64,000 nucleotides of DNA from Adiantum capillus-veneris (lineage: Eukaryota; Streptophyta; Polypodiopsida; Polypodiales; Pteridaceae): the NCBI GenBank assembly GCA_014529385.2, contig CM043965.1:12328412-12392411 (forward strand). The letters are read 5' to 3'. The position numbers and the translations under genes were made by a program. Of this stretch, positions 44,381 to 55,780 are shown one piece after another. The stretch's first letter is position 1, and the number at the start of each line of letters is the position of its first letter. Under the pieces are notes generated by a model. That model was not told the DNA's origin and ran no database searches. It was given only the letters and a program-made list of their open reading frames with translations.

Positions 44381-45025
44381 TATAGGGGAATTTGTGTTCG
44401 CTATGTGAGTCGGGCAGGCGCCGGGCCTCTGGCTGTGGGAGGTGTGAAAGAGAGAGAACAAGAACAACTGATAACTCTGGCAATCACTGCAATCATCAAT
44501 TAATTGAATATTACTTTGAGCACAACTTAGTCCTTAGCCAAGGCGGGATGTTAACAGCAACGTCACTTGGATCAGCTGCTAACTAGGAGTTTAAGCTCCC
44601 ATTTACAGGATTAACCGGGCCGTTAATGACACCGGACTTAACAAAATGCTAATTCAATCTTTAACGGATGACGGTGATGGAAATTATCTCTTGTCGCTTT
44701 ATTTGCTTCAAGTTCGATTAGATTCTGCAAGCTTCAAGTCAATTCACTACCTCAATTATTACCAATTATCCTGCAACTTCCTGATTTGTGCGCTTTGCAC
44801 TGCCTTATCTGTCATTCACGACCTCAACTTCTCCTGTAATCAACTTGATTTTTTATTGACTTCAAGCTCCGACTCCCTTTCCAAGCCGCTTCAATCTTCC
44901 TTTCTTGATTACCTTCTTCTGCTCGAAACCTTTCACTCGTTAAATTTTCTCTTCTTAGTTGAATGTCGAGAGCAAGAGAGAGAAGAGTCTTCTTGCTTGT
45001 GCTCGAGAACAAGTCCTTTTGCTTA

Positions 45026-45103
<78 letters not shown>

Positions 45104-45134
45104 TAACCCTCCTGGCTCCCCTATGTCGCCATGG

Positions 45135-45174
<40 letters not shown>

Positions 45175-46465
45175 ACCCTCTCCTACTTTGATTGGAGATG
45201 GAGAGAGAGAGAGAGAGAGACAGAGAGAGAGAGACCTCGCCTTGGCTCCCTTTACCTCCTCGCCTTGGTCCTCCTTTACCTCCTCGCCTTGGTCCCCGTT
45301 TGCTTCCAATCCCCTCTTGCCCTCGTTTTTGCTTGCTATCTCCTCTCATGCAAAAGGCATCCCCCTATTATTAGCATGTGCCCTCCCTTAGCAGTGGCGC
45401 CGGGCGTCATTGACGTGGCGCGGGAGTCGGCCCAATGACGTGGCAGGAGACAAGTCTGACCCTGGTGAAATCTGCCCGGACTAGTGCCGAAAACACGCGT
45501 CCTGGCGGCCTCGTCATTTCATGTCTCTGGCTTGTGCTCATCGGAGCATCACCGCAACCTCTGCATCTCTCCTTCTCCCTACACGCTGCCTGCGCTGTTC
45601 TCCCTGCCCGCCATGCTCCTTTTTTGGCTTCACACCTCCTTCATAAAAAATAGGGTTGCCCCTTTTTTAATTTAGCATGTGGGCGGCCAAATTCATTGGG
45701 CGGCCGGTCTTATTGTATGGGCGGCCATGCCATAAGGTTATGGCTTTGGGCTTATCATGAAGAAATATTGGGAGTTGCAAGCCTAATGGCCTCAAGGACA
45801 CCAACATTAGCGGATGCATCTACCTTCAAAGACATACCAGAAGACCTCAACACCACATCCATTGAGCTATCAGTATTGTACAAGTTCGGCAAGGTGAGCA
45901 TGGAAACAATCCACAAAATGCTGGACAAGATTCTCCTTGAGCACTTACTCTGTTGCGTTCAAAACCCTGGCTGCTTCTCAAATTCCAAATGGCACTCCGA
46001 TCGAGTAGACCGGAGTGGTACGGAGCCGACCCCTAATGAATCTTTAACAGCTAATATCTTGGCGACCGGGACTTGGATCATTGATCTAAAAAGACTGACG
46101 CGCTCCACAAAGTGAGCACTTCAGGCTTGTGCATTCGTTTCATTTTTGTCACCTCAGCTGTAGTTGCCCAATCCGGTACAAATTTGCAATCGACTTGAAC
46201 TTTAAACTGCCATAACTTCTTCATTGTGGCTCCAATCGACGAGCCATAAAGACAGACCGGTAGAGTACTTCAAGCACTACAATTCTAAATCATAAACTCC
46301 CATCTGTGCTCACTCTAAGCATACTCCTTTTTGGCATCATTAAGGCATCTGTTGGCCCTTTTAAGCTGCATCTGGCATACATTAATCATTAAACTTGGCC
46401 TGTTAACAAGCCCTCATCACTGACCATTAATCAGTAGCTGAGCATGGGAGTGGAGCTGCACGACA
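44381..46465 (-). repeat. 5' LTR of the non-autonomous element (2085 bp)
   Basis: Shares TCTGGCTGTGGGAGGTGTG and long stretches with the left LTR and ends in the same GCACGACA. The inner end is degenerate (TATAGGGGA instead of TGTCGGGGGA). Relative to the left LTR it has an extra stretch at about 46100-46190 and lacks one near the end. Contains (GA)n at 45029-45101, 45137-45172 and 45201-45236. Confidence 0.85.
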
Positions 46466-46869
46466 ACGTTGCCAGTCACTAGGCTACACAGTCTTTGACT
46501 AGGTTTACTCAGTTAGATCACGTGAAACCTAAATTTTATATATAAGATAGGGGTATGATATTTTTCTTCATTGATTATCGTATAAGCGTAGAAAGGGGGG
46601 TCATATTCCCTAATATGAGTTGTATATAGGGGTTTTATCAAAGTTTTCCGTTCGCAGGTGGTGTCCCATTTTGTATATAGAGTGAATCCCTCGGGCTTCC
46701 AATAGATCACCTGGAATGACACTACAACTTGTAGAATTGAAGAAACAAAAGCAACACCATTTGTTTTATTTATGTAGATAATCATATTTTTTTTAGCGTT
46801 ACAAGGCCCATGGTTGAGGTCATCTACAGAAATGGCAACTAAAATGTAAAACATCGGAATCCTATACTT
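46466..46869. other. Unassigned stretch right of the non-autonomous element
   Basis: One minus-strand 113-codon ORF (46513-46854) with no family motif. Nothing else seen. Confidence 0.3.
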
Positions 46870-47640
46870 TGTATGCTATCATGCTTTTCTTCCTCGCTTT
46901 GCATCATCCATGACCTTTGTCATGTGCCACGCGGCCTCACATAGCCCAACATCTAACTGATGTGTCCTCTTCCTAGACTTCTTAGGGGCTCCACGGTCGG
47001 TCGATGTCCTCTCAAATGAACATGTCTCCTCGCCTACATCCATGAAGGTTGATGGCAGAGGAGAATTTGCAGCATTTACATTTGGAGCTGATGGTTGGTT
47101 TTGTCTTCCTTATGAAACTACAAGGTGGCTCAAGTCGAAGCTCGATATTCCATTGAACATGTAGTAATTTCCATATCATGCCAATGAAGAACAAAGTGTA
47201 AGACATGTTTGAATACCATTGGATGAATCTAAAATTGATGCTGGCGGATCAAGAACTGGATTTTACATCTCTCAATAAGCTCATACAAATCTGCCTCAAA
47301 GTTGTTGTGAGAAAATTTCTTCTCCAACACCCTCTCTTTTGGTGACATAGCCTAGTAACTACTCTTCCTGGATGGCATATTCCTTTCGCAATCGTTGATG
47401 TCCTTGTAGATTGGTAAAGGCACCTCCACTTATCATAAGCGGTTTTCCAATCAACATGAAAGTGTCATTGAGTGCATAAACCAAGAATCTGTTCCCATTG
47501 TTCTTCTATGGTATTGGATTTCTCAACAACCCCAACGTGAAATCTTTTGTCCTCGTACTCTGCCTTTGCCTCATTTTGGGTGTCCCAATGAAACCTCTCT
47601 ATGGATGGCTTGTTGACTACTTGCTAGAGGCCTTCCTCTT
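46870..47640 (-). pseudogene. Myb/SANT-like partner gene of PIF/Harbinger, decayed
   Basis: Minus-strand frames, broken by shifts and stops, give IERFHWDTQNEAKAEYEDKR, TIEEQWEQILGLC, DWKTAYDKWRCLYQST, then SYWAMSPKERV and a leucine-rich end (FEADLYELIER). This matches the layout I know for the DNA-binding ORF1 of PIF/Pong/Harbinger elements: a trihelix-like domain, KW..LY, and SYW.M.P.ER. It faces the transposase at 37558-38491 in convergent orientation, with the LTR element inserted between. The assignment rests on motif order in a degraded frame. Confidence 0.5.
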
Positions 47641-48005
47641 CATTTTGACGAAGCAACCGCTATAATCGGTGGTGCATCACTAGCCTCCACCCTGAGATTC
47701 CTTTCTCTAGGCGGGGGATTGGATTCCACGACAAGGAGATGCATGGATGATGGCTCTTGAGAGTTGAGATCAATTGGAAGGCTGCTAGTTGACTGAGAAT
47801 CGAACATCACTTTTTGTCATCAAATGCGGGTGGTGTAGTAGGACCAATAGTTGGACTAGCGAGAAAGTGATGATGTAATAAGAAGGACGTGGATGTTGGC
47901 ATTGATCCAAATGGAACAACCATGGATCCTCGTGGTGGTGTCATGCAAACAATTGGCATCCCAACAAAAGAGAATGGAAGAAAGCAAGATCCATAACCTG
48001 CAAGA

Positions 48006-48068
<63 letters not shown>

Positions 48069-48449
48069 GCACAACACAGACAAACGTAATGTATGTCCCA
48101 CTGTAATGTCACAAGAAGAGAAGCATGTCAGAATAAAAAAATCAACGGTGTACAACCACATAAAGAGTAGCATCACACACAAAAATAATTTGACAGTCTC
48201 ACAATCATTGTTCCACAGGACATGGTAGATTACAATAGCTTTACCTGATGGGCCATTTCCATCTTGCACCATGAGGCTTTTTTCTTTCTCATTCGTTAGA
48301 CTACCAAAATTCCTATGAAAAAGGGAGCACTTGTTGTGCTACACGTATTGTGGGATAATACGACTAAAACTTCAGAATTTGTGTGTGGCCACATTTTAGT
48401 GGATTTTACATAATACGTTTAATTTCCTTGATGCATAGTGGGACACAAC
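47641..48449. repeat. Unassigned stretch with (CT)n run
   Basis: (CT)n at 48006-48066; no gene. ORFs of 111-138 codons are translations through the repeat. Confidence 0.6.
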
Positions 48450-48827
48450 TCTTCGAGAAATTCTTCTGGCTAGAATTTCAAATGTGAGAAAAGGCAAGTC
48501 TTAAAGGTGGGTGGGTTGCAAAAACAGAGTGTGGATACTCTTCAATGAGAGGGACATCGTTTTTTCCTGTTTCGGTATACTTGAGGTCTTTGGTAGATAT
48601 AGGTAGGTGAGGCCCTTTAAAACCCAACATTCACACGTGTATTGAAAGATAGACATTGAGAGCTTGTAATTTGTGGCACATTGTAAGCTGTAGTATAGAG
48701 AGGAGGAGGAGGTGTGTGTGCATGAGAAAGATTTCTACTGAGTGAGAGAGTCTAGAGAGAGATTGTAAATGAGCGACTCGTGAGTGATCTTTCACACGCA
48801 CTCATGTCACTTGTTGGGAATTCAAGC

Positions 48828-48908
<81 letters not shown>

Positions 48909-49210
48909 GTGCACACTACATGCACACACACACCCTCACTCTCTTCATACACACATACATGCCACCTGGTGCCAAGCATTATAACCAACCAGCGTAATTT
49001 CACCCATCACTTCCCACGAATACTCCCTCATCACTTGATTAACCTTCCACGCACACACACTGCACTAGTAGTCTAGTACACTCACTCTCCGAATCAATGT
49101 GTGTGATCCAAACTGAAGATCCAGAGGGACTGTGGAGGGCAAGTAGAGGCTAACTCTACAAGCGGAGAGAGTGAGTGAGGTGTGGAATGGCTTTCTAACT
49201 TTATCTACCT
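48450..49210 (+). repeat. LTP-gene upstream copy B, with 5'UTR remnant
   Basis: Matches the upstream region of the LTP-like gene at 50880-51195 in GGTGGGTGGGTTGCAAAAA and GTGGATACTCTTCAATGAGA; its TATA position reads TTTAAAACC. About 435 bp (48640-49075, with a long CT run at 48828-48906) interrupts it, also present in copy A. After that the 5'UTR resumes (CAGAGGGACTGTGGAGGGCA, AGTGAGGTGTGG) and ends where coding would start. The coding region is gone. Confidence 0.75.
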
Positions 49211-49389
49211 TTGCATGCAAGGCCACCTCAAGTTGAGTTTTCTTTACCACCTGAAAATAGAATTTAATGTTTCCATATTGTTGTGTATTTCAAAAGAATT
49301 TAGTTGTAACTCTACGACTACTAGAGTTTAGGCACATGTACATACATTACCTCCTTTTTTATCGCTATACATGGTAAGAATATTCTCTA

Positions 49390-50187
49390 TAGGCGTTGAA
49401 TGACCGACAGGTTCAGGGTCTACCATGCTAGGGTTCTTTGGGTTCGAGAGCAAGAAGGTTTCAGAGATGGAGGCTTTGGCTGCTCTTGCCTGGCCTGGCA
49501 GGATGGGGTGGCTCAGGAGAAGCTCTTATTTTTGTACCTGGGTTGTGTGTCTGTCCGCCCCTCTGCAGGGACTAATCATTCGCAAGGTTCGGTTGGGGAT
49601 GACTTGTAGGGATGATGTTTGAGTTCGTAGCTTGAGGTTGTGTTTGGTGCCGATCACCTAGCTTCTTTTCCACACCGCTGAAGGTTGGTGGTCATCTGTG
49701 ATGTTCTTGTTGTGGCACGTGATGCTGCTGTCGATCCATTGATCGTGTGGCTTCTCCGGTTTGGGAGTTATGGTTGTGGGCCTTGATCCAGTGGGCTTGG
49801 GAGTGTTCTACCTGCTAGTTGCAACTCGATGGTGGTTTTTTGGGGTTTGACATATGTAGTCATGGCGATCGGGGCCATGTTTTCTTTCGGTGACAGTGGG
49901 AGTCTCATGGTGGCAACCCTTACCTACCTTTGGTGATGGAGGCTCGGATTCCGTCCTTCTGTGACTGTAAGCTCTTCTCTTCGCCCTGTGCTTGATAGTC
50001 GGTCTTGTCTTGATGCGATGGGGTGGCTCCCCTTGTTAGCCGATGTATCTTGAGTATACTATGGTTCTCATGTCTGGTATGTCTCGGTTGGTGGCATGGC
50101 TCGGGTCGAGCAGGTTGGGTGCTGTATTTTTTTTGGTGATCTTAATACAATCTTTCCACCCACCTATTGTGGGTTTTGCGAAAAAAA
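49390..50187 (+). mobile_element. 798 bp retroposed insert with poly-A tail
   Basis: The insert is bounded by a 14 bp direct repeat (AAGAATATTCTCTA at 49376-49389 and 50188-50201) and ends in an A run at 50181-50189. That is the mark of target-primed reverse transcription (LINE, SINE or retrocopy). It ends CCACCTATTGTGGGTTTTGCG before the A run (positions 50160-50180). Its body is GT-rich, with no reverse-transcriptase motif; it could be a LINE 3' end, a long SINE or a retrocopied transcript. I cannot tell which. Confidence 0.75.
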
Positions 50188-50201
50188 AAGAATATTCTCT
50201 A

Positions 50202-50879
50202 CTAGTAAAGATGAGATAACTAGAATGACACTAGCACTCATATTGAGGGGAGGGAGGACCACCCTAAACTTCTAGTGGACTCCACCTTGTGTAATACGAC
50301 TTCTATATTGTCGTCATTTATGCAACCATCTGTACCCGAGCATCATACTAGACTAGGTTGAGTTTTGGCAGGCAATCTTGTGCTGCAAATTTCACAAAAT
50401 TTACCTATTTCATTGTAATTTTTTGCAAGGTAGCTCACCTTTGCACTGGTAGAAAATGGGCAAATTACACAAAAATGGGTAAAATGATCAACAAAAAGAA
50501 ACCTTGCATTGGACACCCACTTTGTAATCTCACAGTAGGGATAGGAGTTTAGAGCCTCGTCACACCTAGGTGTTGTGGGGGCTGCAACGCTTGTATGCAC
50601 TGTAAAGTTGGCATCATGCACGTAAAAGTGAGCACTTAAAGGGGATGTAGTTTGCATTGCAACCACTGTAAGATTTTTGAAAGTAGCGAATATTTCTAGC
50701 GCTTCGAGTGGCTCGCTTGCATGCAGCAGGTGAAATGCTTTTTTTTATAGTTTTGAACGTGGATGATAAATGACACTTGTCGGTTGTAGGGGAAGAAAGT
50801 GATGCGTTGCTTCATAGCTACAACGAAATAGATGCGGGCAATGAAGCTCTTGCAAGTGCATGAGAAACAGGGCTCTTGA
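50202..50879. other. Unassigned stretch upstream of LTP promoter
   Basis: No ORF with a recognisable motif and no repeat that I could support. Confidence 0.4.
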
Positions 50880-51198
50880 GTCTTACAATATTCTGGTGAA
50901 ATTTTGCAGGCTAGAATTTCAAACGTGAGAAAACGCAAGTCTTAAGGGTGGGTGGGTTGCAAAAAACGGAGAGTGTGGATACTCTTCAATGAGAGGAAAG
51001 CCTTTTTTTCCTGTTTCGGGGCTTTGGTAGATAGATGTAGGTAGGTGAGGCCTTTATAACCCAGCATTCACACGTGATCTAGAATCCACACTCTCCGAAT
51101 CCGTTTGTGAGATCCAGAGGGACTGTGGAGGGCAAGTAGAGCCTAACTCTTAACTCTACAAGCAGAAGCAGAGAGCGTCAGTGAGGTGTGGGCTGGCG
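50880..51198 (+). promoter_or_regulatory. Promoter and 5'UTR of the LTP-like gene (copy C)
   Basis: TATA box CTTTATAAC at 51052-51060, about 140 bp before the ATG, which leaves a plausible 5'UTR of roughly 110 nt. Two diverged copies of this region exist upstream (A and B). Conservation between copies is highest around GGGTGGGTTGCAAAAA and the TATA box. Confidence 0.65.
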
Positions 51199-51528
51199 AT
51201 GGCAGTCTCTGTGAAAAGCCTGCTGATGGTGGCCTCTTTGCTGCTGGTGCTACAGACACATGTAGCGGCGCAGGCGCAGGCCCAGGCGGGAGGACAATAT
51301 TGTGCCACCGTCGGACCCAACTTGAGTGATGTGTGCAAGGATTTTTTGGTGGGTGGCTATCCCCCCACTCCATTCCCCACCAGCCCCTGTTGCAAAGCCG
51401 CTCGCCAGGCCAAAGCCAACTTGTCTTGCCTCTGTAAAAGCATCGACTTCTCCAAAGTCACCAAGGCCTCCGTCCTCCGATTCAACACCTTCTGCGCCGT
51501 TCGGCTCAATTGTGGTCTCCGCCTCTAG
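51199..51528 (+). CDS. Secreted lipid-transfer-protein-like, eight-cysteine protein
   Basis: A 109-residue protein. Residues 1 to about 24 are a signal peptide (hydrophobic SLLMVASLLLVLQ, small residues before AQAQAQA). The mature part has all eight cysteines in the lipid-transfer/hydrophobic-protein order: C-X10-C-X17-CC-X11-C-L-C-X19-C-X5-C. In this family four disulfides hold four helices around a lipid-binding cavity, and the proteins act outside the cell. Spacing is nearer the DIR1-like/type-2-like groups than the classical type 1. The ATG at 51199 is chosen because it starts the signal peptide; the frame before it has only a GTG. Intact and intronless here, in a region of otherwise dead elements. 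Function in this plant is not shown. Confidence 0.88.
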   Translation: MAVSVKSLLMVASLLLVLQTHVAAQAQAQAGGQYCATVGPNLSDVCKDFLVGGYPPTPFPTSPCCKAARQAKANLSCLCKSIDFSKVTKASVLRFNTFCAVRLNCGLRL

Positions 51529-51883
51529 GTGCTTTGCTCTGCCCTGCTTCTATTCTGTCTCCATTGTTTTTAGCTCATGGTCTAAGATGGCTATTGCAAG
51601 TATGCTTTCGTGCACACTCCCTCAATTGCCTCTTTGCATACACACATGTTTGCTACTCTTTTATGCATACCAGGTCGTGACTCTGTGAATAGCTTGCATT
51701 AGCACATGATGGTGTGTGTGTGTGTGTGTGTGTGTGTTCGTGTGTTAATGTGGTTGATATGAACTAAACTAAAGGCAAAAATTTGAGTGCATTAGTGTGT
51801 GTGTGTGTGTGCGCGGATTATGCTTTTTGAAGTACTTTTTGTATAGAGACCTTAATGCAATATGGGTACTTTCTTCCTCATTA

Positions 51884-51955
<72 letters not shown>

Positions 51956-52712
51956 TTATCCGAAGGTGTTTGCTTGTATAGAGACCTCAATGCAATGTGG
52001 GTACTTGGCTTCCTTTTGCAGGTGATCTGAAAAGGCTGGGCTTTTGTTGGATTTGAGGTCTCTCTCTACCTGGACTCGAGTGCCATTCTTTTGCTTTTCA
52101 TCTGCCATGCCTACAATTGACGTGGTAGCTATTTGTTTGTTGTCCACCATCCAAATGGATGAGCCATTTTTATCATGTCTTCTTTCTTGAACTCAATTGT
52201 AGATGCTCCCAAAAGGGCCGTACAATTCTCCTCCTTTTTCTACTTTTTGATTTTACAGGTAAATAATTCAACTGTAATTGCTCCTCCCGAAAGGGCCGGA
52301 CAATCGTCCTGCTTTTCTACAATCCAATAAATGTTAGAGAGAGAGAGAGAGAGAGAGAGAGGCCTCTTATTCCAGAATTTGTACAGTGAAGGTGTATTAG
52401 ACGTGGTTTCACAACCTACTTTAGTTAATCCAACTTGTAAGCTCCAGCACCTCAAGGCTGTTTTATGTTGTGCTTAATCCCTAGCAATGAGATCCTAACA
52501 ACAATGAGATCCTAGCGGGCTTAAAATGTAGTTTTATTAGTGAAAGTGACTGCCCTATGCATGTTTTTGTCCAAGCTGGCATCATTTACAACAAGCCAAG
52601 GGATGAAAAAACCTTGAAAAAACCTTTCAATGAAGGCAACATGGTAATAGATCCTCCCTCGGGGTGATGCAAGCATAGAACACGTGGGCCCAAGGGCCTC
52701 GATTATGAATGA
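51529..52712. repeat. 3' flank of the LTP gene with microsatellites
   Basis: (TG)n at 51712-51737, (GT)n-(GA)n at 51884-51953, and (GA)n at 52335-52361. No second gene seen. Confidence 0.85.
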
Positions 52713-53398
52713 GGAATGGTCATCCAGTGACCATTCCCTGGCGGAAAGGGCGACCACATGGCGTTCGGTGGATGTTGGGAGCCGTGGTGGAAGCACTTTT
52801 TGAAGGGCATGGTCAATGAATGACCATTCTTGGCCATCAAGGGAAGGGGGGACCATGCACTTCTTTGGGTCAGTGAATTCTGAGCTCTCAAGTCTCTAGC
52901 GATGATCAACAGTTAACGGTCAATTGCTAATATTCTTGCCGTTGCAGTTTGTTGTCGTAGCGCACAGTTGTTGATGCTGCTACTGTAGTGCATAGACTAA
53001 TCACTTGATGAGTTGGATGCTCCTGGGAGACTTTTCACTTGCTAACGTGCATAATCATTCGCTATCCCTCGGAATTATTCCCTGTGATGATGTGGCGCCC
53101 ATCCAATGGTTGCAGCACCTAATTCTGCAATAGAAACTACACTAGATGTAGGGTTGCGATGTGTTGCCCCTGACCCACGACCTTGATGGGGGTGGGGAAT
53201 GTCCATTCCTCATAATACTTGCAACCCCTTGCCTATTGGCAGAGGTTGGGAGCCCTTGGGGAGCATGTATTATGGTGTAGGTAATGGTCCTACAGTGACC
53301 ATTCCCCGTTTTGAGTGTGACCTCGTGGAAACTGGCGGAGGTCGGGAGCCACGTGGGAGCACTTATTACAAGGGAATGGTCACTTCAAGACCATTCCC
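52713..53398. repeat. Repeat array of GGAATGGTC hairpins
   Basis: Four inverted repeats share one core: 52713-52737 (10 bp arms, 5 bp loop), 52809-52828 (7 bp arms), 53283-53303 (7 bp arms) and 53372-53398 (10 bp arms, 7 bp loop). They sit in diverged copies of a unit that also contains GGGAGCC and GGAGCAC. No coding region is convincing in 52700-53700. Confidence 0.75.
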
Positions 53399-53904
53399 GA
53401 CTGCTAAAAGTCCAAGGGAGGAGGGCCGTTAACAATGCAGGTTACAGTTCTCCGTCAATAATGCAGGCTGCGAATAGTGTAGGTGACAGTGCCGTCAACA
53501 ATACAGATGACAAATTCCAGGCATTGACTTTGCATGCAATGATTGGCCCATCTTGCACAAAATTATGGTTGCAGACATGGCATGCAATGATTGCTTCATC
53601 TCATAGAAAAATCATTTTTGTCGCTTTCAACATTCCGTTTGCTGATGTGTCAGCACTACAGATCATTCCATGGGCTGATTTGTTTGCAGGATAGAGGTTG
53701 TAGACTATATTGGCTTCTATGTGTTTCGGTTGCTAAGTTGGCAAGCAATTGACATCAGATGTGTGGTTGCAGGTTGTTGCCCTCCGATCGATGACACTAA
53801 GTGACTCAGCGGGGCACGTGGGGGTGGGTAAGGGGTTCGAAAACGAAGGGGCACTGGCAGGCATCTCTAGGTGGACAAGCCCACCCAAAAAATGGGGGCG
53901 TCGT

Positions 53905-53985
53905 TGAGAAGCTGGGATTGGAACCCAAGATGTCATACACCAATGCATGTTGAAGCATGGGCTAACCACGTCGCCCGCTCGTGCA
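53905..53985 (-). repeat. tRNA-derived SINE-like head, minus strand
   Basis: On the minus strand box-A-like TGGTTAGCCCATG is followed about 45 bp later by box-B-like GGTTCCAATCCC. Spacing fits a tRNA-related polymerase III promoter. No intact cloverleaf; the right end is not defined. Confidence 0.4.
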
Positions 53986-54158
53986 CATGTGAAAGAACTC
54001 CTATAAACGATAAACGTGGACTTGCCTAGAACTAAACCCGGATGGGGCCCTTGATTGGGTTTAGTTCTTGGTCGGGTTTAGTTTTAACAAGCCATCTATG
54101 ACGTAGTGCGCCTCGACGACCGTGCGTGGAGTTCTTGTCCATTGATCCCCTCAACCCA

Positions 54159-54178
54159 CCCCCCCCCCCCCCCCCCCC
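54159..54178. repeat. Poly-C run (20 bp)
   Basis: Uninterrupted C run. Confidence 0.9.
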
Positions 54179-54699
54179 TCTCTTCTTAAATACGTTGTCA
54201 CTTAGTCATGAGGCCTTTGACCCTAGACTTTGACGATGGGGGAATGGGCAAAGTGTCCATTCTTGAGTCGGTGGGAGGCGGGCCAAGAATACTGAATTGC
54301 AGAGCTATTATAGGTTGTCCTCACACTATTCTTCAGTGCGTGCACTTTTGATTTTCCCAATGCCAACGTGTTGCACATTGATGTTACTCCCAGTGTTGAT
54401 CTAGCAAAAGATCATCATTCTATTAAGTAGATGACAATTATGTTGGTTGATGCGGCATGTACCCAAGTCTTGCAGCGCTCTATTTTGCAAGCAAACCAGC
54501 AATGATTGCACAACTCAGAAGATTGCCTATCCACCACCTAACTTGACGATGGTGGAAATACTCAAGTTGAAATACATATCAATCCAAATGCAAAACATAG
54601 TTGTCTAATTCATGAGTTGCCGGAACAAAAATCCTTGGGAAAATACAAGTAATACAGTGAGCAACCCAGCCTAAGCTTAAACAAGGTGAAAGTCCACTA

Positions 54700-55780
54700 T
54701 GGTTTACATAAAGCTATCGAGAGAGGAATCGCAATTGTAGTACGCTCCTTGAACAAGTGGGAAAGGTCTTCACAAGCCGTTCTTCATTGCGATATCTATC
54801 TGGACCAATTTCCCTAGCAAGGACCTTCACTCTAGTTGGCATGGCTCCCCATAGCACCTTCCAAAGAAGACCTTCATCCTATTCGGCCATTGAGGGCACC
54901 AAATGTTCTTGATGACCGTTTTCCACTTTGACTCTGGCCAATTCTTTTGGCATTGTTTATTGAGCGGGGAGAACCATTTCTGTGATTTCATAAGAGCGAG
55001 ATACACATCCTTTGTTTAGGGTTTTATGAAATTTCTTTTCCTAGGCCAGTGCTGCGCTTTCCACTCAAGCTTTGATTCACAGTCTGATACCACATAGTGA
55101 GCTGTTTAAGGGCTCTGCTGATCAGCAATCTTTCTAGCCCACTGAGGCTATACTCAGAAGTTAGTTGATTGGTTCCTTTCCAATAGCCTCTATTGTAGTT
55201 CCACAATTGGCCTCTTCGTCGATTACAATTGTCATTAACTTTTCTAGCAACTTCCCTCCAAAAAGGGGTCAGATGGAAGCCTCCAACCTTGGAGAGCCAA
55301 GGGGACCAATGACATAGAGAGTTGTGAAAGTACCTTGATAACTCCCCTTTCCAAAGACCCCTTTGCTCTTACGGGTAAGATCACTTGTCGTACTCCCAAG
55401 TTTTAGGATGGCTCGTTGCGGGGTCAACATCTTGCTGTGTTCCTCCACCCCTTTCCACTATCTGCCTTGCGAGCTATTTTGGAGTTGTCCATCATATTCT
55501 TAGCCATAGTAGCCCAAGCTTGGTGTTCCTTAGCGAGGGCTACTAAAAACTTCGCACATTAAGCCTCTGCGTGAGTGTTGGGGTTAAGAATCCCAAGCCC
55601 ACCTTGCTCCACAGGTCTCACAACCATCTCCCATTTTTCCCATTGCCAGGGTGTTGTGCCTTTAGTGCTGTTCTTCCAAAGAAATCTCTTTATTGGTTTC
55701 AAGAACTCTTTCCAGTTGCATTTAGCTAGCTTGAGCAGCGGATCATTGAATTCTAAGAGGCTACTTTGAGAGAGAAAACG
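54700..55780 (-). pseudogene. L1-like LINE ORF2 C-terminal fragment
   Basis: Minus-strand frames with stops read KEFLKPIKRFLWKNSTKG, WQWEKW, VVRPVEQGGLGILNPNTHAEA, and later LLWKVLWGAMPTRVKVLA. The FLW...W....P...GGLG..N pattern and the following LW....P.R...L segment are what follows the reverse transcriptase in plant L1-type elements (zf-RVT region). The catalytic part is missing; the fragment ends near 55780 on its 5' side, as expected for 5' truncation. No poly-A tail was found at the 3' side. Confidence 0.6.

Larger units (their letters stand above)
39795..46465 (-). mobile_element. 6.67 kb non-autonomous LTR element
   Basis: Two LTRs (39795-41819, 44381-46465) in direct orientation flank a 2.56 kb interior. 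A minus-strand polypurine tract (CAGAGGGGGTGGA, 41820-41832) next to the left LTR shows minus orientation. Outer ends are TGTCG and CGACA, with ACGT on both flanks as a short target duplication. The interior encodes one decayed acidic ORF and no protease, reverse transcriptase or integrase. This is the layout of a large retrotransposon derivative that depends on enzymes from another element. The LTRs differ by several indels, so the insertion is old. Confidence 0.85.

Noticed and set aside
51181-51198. Upstream GTG start for the LTP-like protein
   Set aside because: Plant genes start at ATG; the ATG at 51199 begins a normal signal peptide.
53905-53985. tRNA gene
   Set aside because: Box-like motifs only; no cloverleaf stem pairing or anticodon loop could be drawn.
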